64,000 bases of DNA from positions 2,268,394 through 2,332,393 of the forward strand of contig CP036432.1 of the NCBI GenBank assembly GCA_007753675.1, written 5' to 3'. The stretch comes from Stieleria magnilauensis (GTDB lineage: Bacteria > Planctomycetota > Planctomycetia > Pirellulales > Pirellulaceae). Below are positions 18,239-25,531 of the stretch, piece after piece. Below the pieces are notes generated by a model. The model saw nothing but the letters and a program-made list of their open reading frames with translations, had not been told where the DNA came from and ran no database searches. Within the stretch, counting starts at the first letter, position 1. Every line of letters begins with the position of its first letter. The translations under genes were made by a program, and so were the position numbers.

Positions 18239-18338
18239 AAAATTGCTCGATGATTAAAAATGCCGGCTCTGTCGTTCATTCTCGCTCAGTATAACCCAGA
18301 CGTGCTGCTTCGCTCGACTCCCCCCAGCGTGTACTTGA

Positions 18339-20645
18339 TCACAGCCCTCGGTACTCCAGCGCCGCGATGCGACGCAAACGATGCCACAAACTGCTCGCTT
18401 CCACATTGATTTCCGCCAGCGCCACCGACCGCAACGGTAGCGGCGGCGACGAAGCCGGGTCGAGCGTGATGCGGACAAAATAGTTCGCCTGCGACACGTC
18501 CAGCCGATCCTTCGAATCCGCGGCCTCGACGAGCAACTCCGGGGGGATCGATTCTCCGGCGGCTCGTTCGAAATGTCGCACCGTATCTTGAACCAACGTC
18601 TTTTCGATCATTGAGTCTTGAGTCACTGCTCCTTGAATCACTGCTCCTTGAATCTGACCTCGCGATCGTGACGCGTGGCGAATCCGCACGTGCTGTCCGG
18701 CGCGGATCAGACCGACGTGACTCTGGTCCACCAGCGCGACCCCCTTTCGATGCTCGGGGTGTCCGACCCAACCCATCAACGTGCCCGACGGAACCCATTG
18801 TCCGGGACGCCACTTTCGATCCCGCGCATCGATCGGGGTTGGGATCGAATGTGTGAAGCGACCGGCGGAACGGGCGACCAGTGTCAATCGTTGCTTGCGT
18901 TGGGCGATCAACCGACGATGCTTCTCCGCCGCCTCGCTGCGTTTCAATGCAACGGACAAGGCGGCGGAGTTTTCAGCTGGGGTGCCCTTGCGTGACTGCC
19001 ACGCGGCGACGAGCGCCGTGGCCACGGCGAGTTCCGCATCGGCCTGCGCCAGTTGGTCGTCGAGGTCATCGTTCCGCAGCCGAATCAGTACTTGGCCGGA
19101 TTCAACCATCGTCCCCGACTCGGCCAGCTCGACGATGCGTCCCGATTCAATCGCGTGCAATTCCTGCTGCTCGGCGGCTACCACCAACACCGGCACGACG
19201 ACTCGCCTGGAAAACGGAATCACCATCCCGATCCACAGCAACCCGACTACAGCCGCAACAAACACGATCGGCCGGCGATGATTCCACCATCGTCGGCGAT
19301 GCGGCGCCGACGACTGGCCGCTGGAATTTTGCCCCGACCGCGGCCGTGCATCGGGAGACCGCAGCACCGAGGTGATGGCCCGCAAGAGCATTGATCCCAA
19401 CAGCGCCGCGGCAAACGCGGCGCCCAACCAGCCCAGCCCCACATCGACGGATCCGTGGTAGATCAAGAGCGTCAGCAGCCCGACGACGAACAAACGATAC
19501 GCCGCGCTAGCGGCGGCATAAAACACCAGCGCCGTCGTTGGCACGGCACGCCCGATTTGCGGAACCACGTCGGCGTCGGCCGCTTGGCCCCACACCCCTT
19601 TTCGTACCACGTTTCGCATCGCCTGGTTGGCTCGTTGCGAAAGGTTCGGAACACCGATCCAATCGGCCAACATGAAATAGCCGTCGTAGCGCAACAAGGG
19701 GTTGCCATTGATCAACACCGTCGAGACGCAACAGACCACCATCACGACGAGCGCCAAATCGTGAACGATCGACGCATCGGTCACCGCCCACACGATGGTT
19801 GCCAGTCCGGCAAGACACAATTCGGCCATCATGCCTGCGGCGGAAACCAACACCCGCCGGCTGCGACGCGGAACACGCCACAAATCGGAAACATCGCAGT
19901 ACAAACAAGGCGCTCCGAACAATAACATCACGCCCAGCTCACGGCACTCCGCCCCGACCCATCGACACGCCACCACATGCGCCAATTCATGAATCGATTT
20001 GGCCGCCGCAATCGTGACCAACACCAAAACAAACCAAACTGGATCGCGGCGGGCAACGGCGCGCGAAAGTTCGCCGGTCAACACGTCGAACCGGGCAACC
20101 AGCAGCGCGAGGGAAATCACGGTCAGGCCAATCAAGCCGATCCATATCGCTTTCGAGCTTGACCATCGCTTGGCTGTCTTGGGAATCTGGAACCAGGCGT
20201 TCGGGTTCAGCCCCGGCAATCGAAACGCAACCATCTTGCCCAGCCATCGGCTCAACCGAGTGGAAAAGGGAAACGCTGCGTGTTGGCCCAGCGATTGATC
20301 AAACACCGCCCGATCGATCGGCCCGCCGTTGCCGACCGTCACCAGCATTCCTTTTCGACGAGCCTGCGCGTAAAACGAAACCAACGCATCCACGCTGGAT
20401 TCCAACGGCTTGATCGTCGCGGCGGCGATCTGGCAAAGCTCGCGGATCGAGTGACCGCCATCGGCAAGTTCCAACAAACGCTTTTCGATTTTGGAAAGGT
20501 AAAACCATTCGCCGGCCAAAGGATCGTTCACAACCCAATAGCCTTCTGCGGCCCCGATTCCGTCGACCCAACGGAAGTAGAGATCGCCGCGAAGTCGCCA
20601 GACGTCGCGATCGTTTCCATTGGCCGATGCCGATCGATTCACCAA
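18339..20645 (-). CDS. PqqD-like / M50 metalloprotease / HlyD fusion membrane protein
   Basis: A 768-residue protein with three parts. Residues about 25-105 resemble a PqqD-type peptide-binding domain (WVVNDPLAGEWFYLSKIEK). The middle has about eight hydrophobic segments with the zinc-protease motif HELAH at 219-223 and a second ligand in NPLLRYDGYF (D321), typical of M50 site-2-type proteases. After a helix near 450 comes a HlyD/biotinyl-lipoyl-like periplasmic part (ELAESGTMVESGQVLIRLRN) with a coiled coil. Similar proteins are described as putative peptide zinc metalloproteases next to bacteriocin or secretion genes. It overlaps the upstream HlyD gene by seven bases and is the last gene of the locus. 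Its target is unknown. Confidence 0.85.
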   Translation of the reverse strand: MVNRSASANGNDRDVWRLRGDLYFRWVDGIGAAEGYWVVNDPLAGEWFYLSKIEKRLLELADGGHSIRELCQIAAATIKPLESSVDALVSFYAQARRKGMLVTVGNGGPIDRAVFDQSLGQHAAFPFSTRLSRWLGKMVAFRLPGLNPNAWFQIPKTAKRWSSSKAIWIGLIGLTVISLALLVARFDVLTGELSRAVARRDPVWFVLVLVTIAAAKSIHELAHVVACRWVGAECRELGVMLLFGAPCLYCDVSDLWRVPRRSRRVLVSAAGMMAELCLAGLATIVWAVTDASIVHDLALVVMVVCCVSTVLINGNPLLRYDGYFMLADWIGVPNLSQRANQAMRNVVRKGVWGQAADADVVPQIGRAVPTTALVFYAAASAAYRLFVVGLLTLLIYHGSVDVGLGWLGAAFAAALLGSMLLRAITSVLRSPDARPRSGQNSSGQSSAPHRRRWWNHRRPIVFVAAVVGLLWIGMVIPFSRRVVVPVLVVAAEQQELHAIESGRIVELAESGTMVESGQVLIRLRNDDLDDQLAQADAELAVATALVAAWQSRKGTPAENSAALSVALKRSEAAEKHRRLIAQRKQRLTLVARSAGRFTHSIPTPIDARDRKWRPGQWVPSGTLMGWVGHPEHRKGVALVDQSHVGLIRAGQHVRIRHASRSRGQIQGAVIQGAVTQDSMIEKTLVQDTVRHFERAAGESIPPELLVEAADSKDRLDVSQANYFVRITLDPASSPPLPLRSVALAEINVEASSLWHRLRRIAALEYRGL

Positions 20646-21718
20646 TCAATCTCCACTTGATCACCAGGGAAAAAGGCGCTGCCGTCGATCCGAACCAGAA
20701 ACCGAAATTCGCCGCTGACCGAATCTCGCTCGGAGCTGACGAAATCGATCGTCCCGTCGACCTCGCGGTCCGCCGATGACAGGCGAACCTGTTGACCGCG
20801 TTTGGGTCGGACCCGCCCGCTGAAAAAACCTTCCGCATGCAGTTGATCAAGGTTGATCACACGCACCACCGAGTCTCCCGGTCGAACCCACTCGCCGCGG
20901 CGTTTGAAGATTTCGACAACCACACCATCGATCGGTGACGCGACCCGATGCCGCGCGACGGTCAACTCCTGAATCTGAAGCGTCTTCTGTTTTGACTCGA
21001 TGTCCAAACGCAACGACTCCGCGTCGGCGACCGCAACGGATCGTCGCAGCTCCGCCCGTTGGGCCGCCAGTTCGGCGATCTTCACCCCCTGAGCTTCCCC
21101 CTCGGCCGAAAGCTGATCCATCCGCCGCTGAAACTCCGCCTCCACGCGTTCCAAACGCGAACGATCGTATTTCAATCGCAGGTTTTCCAGCTCGGAATCG
21201 GAGACGCTGTCGGCGAATTGTTCACGCGCGCCGATCGCACGCGACCATTCGTTCTTGGCCACCGCTTCCGCTTTCTCGGCGGCCGACACGCGAACCTGAC
21301 TGAGCGCTTTTTCGGAGGCGATCTTGGCCAATAATCGTTGTTGCTGCAAAACGGCTTCCTTCTCGTTGGACTCCGTTGCGGCAATCTTGTCGTCGCGGTA
21401 TTGGCTCGATCGTTGCCGACTGATCGCCAACTCCGTCGCCGCCAGTTCACGCTGAGCGTCGCTGATGCGGTCGTCGATGCGGGCGATGACTTGCCCCGCC
21501 TTGACGGTATCACCCAAGCGAACGTCCAAACTTTCGATCGCACCTGGCTCAAGCGCAGGGACCTCGACTTGATCAATCAACTTGATCACCAACGGGCCGA
21601 CCACCTGGGGTTCGTTTGCACCGATCGTCGGCAACGGCATCACCAACATCAACCACGCATGGGCAAGCGTGATCCTCACCGCCCGCCCGATGCCCCCGTG
21701 AAGGTTCATCCAATTCAT
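20639..21718 (-). CDS. HlyD/RND-type periplasmic adaptor
   Basis: Membrane-fusion-protein family. From the Met at 21718 the 359-residue product has a signal peptide (LAHAWLMLVMPLPTIGANEP), a first half lipoyl domain (LEPGAIESLDVRLGDTVKAG), a long alpha hairpin with coiled-coil character at about 100-235, the second half (VASPIDGVVVEIFKRRGEWV) and a beta barrel (VRLSSADREVDGTIDFVSSE). An alternative ATG at 21829 would overlap the upstream gene and put 37 polar residues before the signal. The locus has no ABC or RND pump next to this adaptor. It sits between the GAF/HlyD-like gene and the M50 fusion, all leftward. Confidence 0.85.
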   Translation of the reverse strand: MNWMNLHGGIGRAVRITLAHAWLMLVMPLPTIGANEPQVVGPLVIKLIDQVEVPALEPGAIESLDVRLGDTVKAGQVIARIDDRISDAQRELAATELAISRQRSSQYRDDKIAATESNEKEAVLQQQRLLAKIASEKALSQVRVSAAEKAEAVAKNEWSRAIGAREQFADSVSDSELENLRLKYDRSRLERVEAEFQRRMDQLSAEGEAQGVKIAELAAQRAELRRSVAVADAESLRLDIESKQKTLQIQELTVARHRVASPIDGVVVEIFKRRGEWVRPGDSVVRVINLDQLHAEGFFSGRVRPKRGQQVRLSSADREVDGTIDFVSSERDSVSGEFRFLVRIDGSAFFPGDQVEIDW

Positions 21719-21813
21719 TTGACCGCGCTGCGTCGACGTCACGAAGCCGGGCGGCGCGTCGATCACACGCTGATGGTCCGCTCGCTTCGTGCCGGTTCGG
21801 ATTCGATTTCGAT

Positions 21814-23583
21814 TCACAACCATCCCCACAATCTGAGTTGTTCGATGACTTTACGGCAGAGCACGAACCCCGCCGCCGCTCGATCGCAATCGATCCAGCC
21901 GACGACGCCCGCGTCCGCAGCAAACGTTGCGTCCTGGTCATTGGGATCGATCGACGCAGTGACGACCAACCGGCCGAAACGGTCTAGGGACGCCGCCTGG
22001 TCCAAGCCACGCAACGTGCCCTGCCGTTGACGCTGCGGTTCGGAACGGATTCGAAAGTGACACTCGACCGGGGCGTCGTCTTGCCGCTCGGCGGCCGCCA
22101 ACACGTATCCGAACTCCTGGTCCGGCACGTCCAATTCCACCCGGTACCCGTCCTGTTGATCGATCACGCGAATCACCGAATCCCCCACGCGTACCGGGCG
22201 TGGCGTTTGCAGTTGCCCGACGTCATCCGGCGTCACCAACGTCACCGTTCCGTCGATCGGGCTGTGCACGACCATGTCAGCCTGGCGTTGCTGCAGCAGC
22301 GTGATCTGACTGTCCAGCCCCTCGAGTCGAGCTTCCAGGACGCGGCGATCGGAGGTAACGTCCTTGGAGGAATCATCACCGCGGCGCGTCGCCGCAATTT
22401 GCAACTGTTCCTGCACCGCGACCGATTCGCCGCGCAAACGCGTGATTTGCAAATCCAGTTCGTGGCTGGAGAATTCGCAAAGTACCTGACCGGCGCTCAC
22501 CCGCATCCCCGACTGGCACGCCATCCGCCGGATTTGTCCGGTCACCGGCGCATACACCGTGTGCTGGGTGCGTGGAACAATGCGACCGTCGGCGGCAACA
22601 CGAATCGTCATCGGGTACAAGCACAGAAACGCCAACAGTGCGGCCGCCGCAGCAATCCGCCATCGGATGGAACGCTGCCCGAGCCAATCCCGTCCCCGAC
22701 GCAGATAACCGCGAGGCCGCGATCGCAACACGTCTCGGATCGCCGCATCGAATAACTGGCGTTGCGCCGCTGTGAGATCGGCTGCACATCGCTGGTCGGC
22801 ATCGAAGACTTCACCGATCGCCAACATCTTGCCAGCCGCAAATCGTGTGACCAGCAATTCAACGGCGTGACCGGTTTGAAAAAACGTCGCGACCGCATCG
22901 TCGTCTTCGCCGCGAAACGTGACGGTGGCGCGTGGCGCTGCGACAAATTGTTGATCGAGCTGCCGGTCGATCGTGGTTGCGATCGCCTGGGTCTGATGGA
23001 CTTGATCGGCGCGGGGATCGAACCGCGCTTGGACCGACGATCCGACCAGTTCAAAGCGTGCACCGCAACGCAGCAGCAAACTCAATCGATCCACCTGCAT
23101 CGACGATCCCAGCTCGATCGCGATGCGATGCAAACGCACGCTCCACGGGCCATCATCGAACAGCCGAGTGCTCAACTGGGAAACCGAATCGAGTTCGTTT
23201 TCGGTTTCGTCCAGACGGATGCGAGCGATCGCACCAACCAGCAACCCACCGATCGCAGGCAACGCTTCTTCGACCGCCCGCCGAGTGGTCGTGTCCGACG
23301 CCGAGTCTGGACGCAGCCAGAGTTGAATCGACAACGCGGAAGCGTCCGTCACCGCGGCGTCCCACCCCAGATCCGCTGCCCGTGAAGGCCGCGCCCCGAC
23401 CGCGCAAAGTGGCGGGTCCATCGAATCACCGAGACAACCGATCTCGACCGCCGCCACCGCAGGCAACTGCTCCATCAGCTCGCCGGCTGTCCGCAGGAAC
23501 AATCCCCGATCCAACGCCGATTTCAATCGCGTCTCAAGCGTTGCGATGACCACCGCGCAAGCGTCCCAGGGATCATTCGACAT
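21814..23583 (-). CDS. GAF-like plus HlyD-type adaptor membrane protein
   Basis: A 589-residue two-part protein starting MSNDPWDACAVV. The first 300 residues look cytosolic, with two regions resembling GAF-type sensor folds (AAVEIGCLGDSMDPPLCAVG and IAIELGSSMQVDRLSLLLRC); GAF assignment is by pattern and uncertain. A single hydrophobic helix at about 315-335 (WRIAAAAALLAFLCLYPMTI) is followed by a periplasmic HlyD-like adaptor (TQHTVYAPVTGQIRRMACQS, a short coiled coil, VVHSPIDGTVTLVTPDDVGQ). The Met at 23583 is preferred over one at 23622, which lies in the repeat flank. This is the first of the three HlyD-related genes, directly downstream of the 84-bp repeat array. Confidence 0.75.
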   Translation of the reverse strand: MSNDPWDACAVVIATLETRLKSALDRGLFLRTAGELMEQLPAVAAVEIGCLGDSMDPPLCAVGARPSRAADLGWDAAVTDASALSIQLWLRPDSASDTTTRRAVEEALPAIGGLLVGAIARIRLDETENELDSVSQLSTRLFDDGPWSVRLHRIAIELGSSMQVDRLSLLLRCGARFELVGSSVQARFDPRADQVHQTQAIATTIDRQLDQQFVAAPRATVTFRGEDDDAVATFFQTGHAVELLVTRFAAGKMLAIGEVFDADQRCAADLTAAQRQLFDAAIRDVLRSRPRGYLRRGRDWLGQRSIRWRIAAAAALLAFLCLYPMTIRVAADGRIVPRTQHTVYAPVTGQIRRMACQSGMRVSAGQVLCEFSSHELDLQITRLRGESVAVQEQLQIAATRRGDDSSKDVTSDRRVLEARLEGLDSQITLLQQRQADMVVHSPIDGTVTLVTPDDVGQLQTPRPVRVGDSVIRVIDQQDGYRVELDVPDQEFGYVLAAAERQDDAPVECHFRIRSEPQRQRQGTLRGLDQAASLDRFGRLVVTASIDPNDQDATFAADAGVVGWIDCDRAAAGFVLCRKVIEQLRLWGWL

Positions 23584-23605
23584 GGCAGAACCACCGGCCT
23601 GGCAT

Positions 23606-24327
23606 GCAACGCTGTGAAGCATTTTTTAGCGGTAGGGCGCGAGCCCTCCGGTGTATCGGCAACGATGAGGAACCGGAGGGCTTGCGCCCTGCCGCTAACA
23701 CACCATTTTTTAGCGGTAGGGCGCGAGCCCTCCGGTGTTTCGGCAACGATGAGGAACCGGAGGGCTTGCGCCCTGCCGCTAACACACCATTTTTTAGCGG
23801 TAGGGCGCGAGCCCTCCGGTGGTCGGAGAACGATGAGGGACCGGAGGGCTTGCGCCCTGCCGTTAACACACCATTTTTTAGCGGTAGGGCGCGAGCCCTC
23901 CGGTGTTTCGGGAACGATGAGGGACCGGAGGGCTTGCGCCCTGCCGCTAACACACCATTTTTTAGTGGTAGGGCGCGAGCCCTCCGGTGTATCGGGAACG
24001 ATGAGAGACCGGAGGGCTTGCGTCCTGCCGTTAACACACCATTTTTTAGCGGTAGGGCGCGAGCCCTCCGGTGTTTCGGCAACGATGAGGAACCGGAGGG
24101 CTTGCGCCCTGCCGCTAACACACCATTTTTTAGCGGTAGGGCGCGAGCCCTCCGGTGTTTTGGGAACGATGAGGGACCGGAGGGCTTGCGCCCTGCCGCT
24201 AACACACCATTTTTTAGCGGTAGGGCGCGAGCCCTCCGGTGTTTCGGCAACGATGAGGAACCGGAGGGCTTGCGCCCTGCCGCTAACGCCTCGTCAAACG
24301 CAAGGAATAAATGCTTCACAGCGTTGC
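23606..24327. repeat. Family A array: eight 84-bp palindromic units bounded by 17-bp inverted repeats
   Basis: Eight units start at 23628 and recur every 84 bases exactly, the last ending at 24284. Each unit is a hairpin: a 25-base left arm (agcggtagggcgcgagccct...) pairs with a right arm ending cgccctgccgct, leaving about 19 bases of loop that vary between units. Between units is the linker aacacaccatttttt. The whole array is enclosed by perfect 17-base inverted repeats, gcaacgctgtgaagcat at 23606-23622 and its complement at 24311-24327. It occupies the space between the DUF202 stop (24340) and the GAF/HlyD start (23583). Open frames across it on both strands reflect the repeat and not protein. 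Confidence 0.95.
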
Positions 24328-24339
24328 CCGGCATGTTAG

Positions 24340-24627
24340 CTAGCCCTCCCGCACAGCATTCAATCGCCGTTTCAATGACGCAAACCGATACATGCCGATC
24401 ACTCCGACGATCGCCCCCGCCGCAATCAGCCCCCAGCCCATCAGCACAAAACTGAACGATACGTCCAAGAATTCGACCAGCGAAACCCCCGTCGCGACCA
24501 GCATCAACGCGCTGCGACCGTAGGCCAACAGCGTGCGTTCGTTAGCGAGGTCCGTTCGGACCAGGGCGAGGTTGGGGGCAGGTTGTCCACTCGTGGGAGG
24601 CGGCGATTGTTCACTCTGCGAACTCAT
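24340..24627 (-). CDS. DUF202-family small membrane protein
   Basis: A 95-residue inner-membrane protein of the DUF202/YidH type; function unknown. It begins MSSQSEQSPPP, then has the family signature LANERTLLAYGRSALMLVAT with the conserved Arg, and two hydrophobic helices (residues about 43-60 and 63-83), ending in a basic loop. The Met at 24627 is chosen because the signature normally lies 20-40 residues from the start. It is the gene immediately upstream of the 84-bp array and of the HlyD locus, on the same strand, so it could share a transcript with them. Confidence 0.75.
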   Translation of the reverse strand: MSSQSEQSPPPTSGQPAPNLALVRTDLANERTLLAYGRSALMLVATGVSLVEFLDVSFSFVLMGWGLIAAGAIVGVIGMYRFASLKRRLNAVREG

Positions 24628-25101
24628 CAGCGTTTCTATGGCAGTTAGCGGAACCCGGTCCATCGGCCGCGCAGACGGACGTGAAATTGAACAACGGACG
24701 ACTGCAAAAGCGACAAGCTTGGCAACCGACCGAAACATCTATCCTAGCCTCGGTCGCAGCGAAAAGCAGACAGGAAGACGCCGCTGGTGGCTACCTTACG
24801 CCGGGGTTCTGCGTGTTGGGGAGCCCTAAATCTTGCGGAATGATCGGCTTGTCCGCTCGTCAAACCTTCCCCCTACTACCCATCCCACCCATCCCCCCTG
24901 GTGATCCGAGTCCCGCTAGAAAAGTTTTTGTCACACACATGTTTTCCACCAAGCTCCCACTCAACCACGGAATCTTCACTAACCCTTCATGTCGCCTAGG
25001 CTTACGTCGACGACCGGGTGACGCGGCGTCGGCGGGGGGCACCGTGAAGATGCACGTAACCCATTTGCAGGCAAAGAGTTGCAAATCGTCCAGAAATTTC
25101 A

Positions 25102-25129
25102 TTGACACCCCAAAAGCAATCTCTAAGAT
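25102..25129 (+). promoter_or_regulatory. Sigma-70-like promoter upstream of nrdJ
   Basis: TTGACA at 25102-25107 and TAAGAT at 25124-25129 are separated by 16 bases, the best promoter match in the 900 bases before nrdJ. It would give a leader of about 395 bases. The stretch 24628-25101 holds no gene that I can support. Confidence 0.5.
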
Positions 25130-25170
25130 TCTTCGCGTCGCCCATATTTAGTGCTGACCGCGGCAAATTC

Positions 25171-25184
25171 CACTACCGGTAGTG
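25171..25184. promoter_or_regulatory. Perfect 14-bp palindrome in the nrdJ leader
   Basis: CACTACCGGTAGTG reads the same on both strands and lies 42 bases downstream of the predicted -10 element. This is a possible operator or an RNA hairpin. It does not match the NrdR box pattern. Nothing else in 25185-25531 matches a cobalamin riboswitch core that I can recognise. Confidence 0.4.
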
Positions 25185-25531
25185 ACATCATTACTGATAT
25201 TGCTGGATTTGACGCGAGTGGCCCTTAGGAAGACTAGCACGGTCGGGAAGGATCCCAGGAGGACTTCTTTGCCGCTGTCTCGGCATCCTCATGTGGGCTG
25301 ACGTGATTGATGTGTTCTTATTTTCCCTTTTTCACGGACGACCAAAACCATTCAATCAGTGCGATGAATTCCCCCCCGGGCAGAGCCTGCCGGTGGAGTT
25401 TTCATGCCGACGAGGCGGCGCACGATGCGGGGCACAGACCATTCGTGTCGGGCCATTCGCGTCGGACGACCTACTGAAGGATATTCGAATGGAGTTGGTC
25501 CCACGGACGATTCACGGAGTTTGTTTCAACG

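Noticed and set aside
23573..24455. Open frames of 240-280 codons across the 84-bp array on both strands
   Set aside because: 84 is a multiple of three and the unit lacks stops, so the frames are a by-product of the repeat; protein repeats are just the translated palindrome.
24860..25108. An 82-codon minus-strand frame upstream of nrdJ
   Set aside because: No similarity, poor start, unusual codon use and overlap with the predicted promoter.
25130..25531. Cobalamin riboswitch before nrdJ
   Set aside because: Considered because the enzyme uses B12, but the conserved B12 box and GCCACT core could not be found by eye; a covariance search would settle it.
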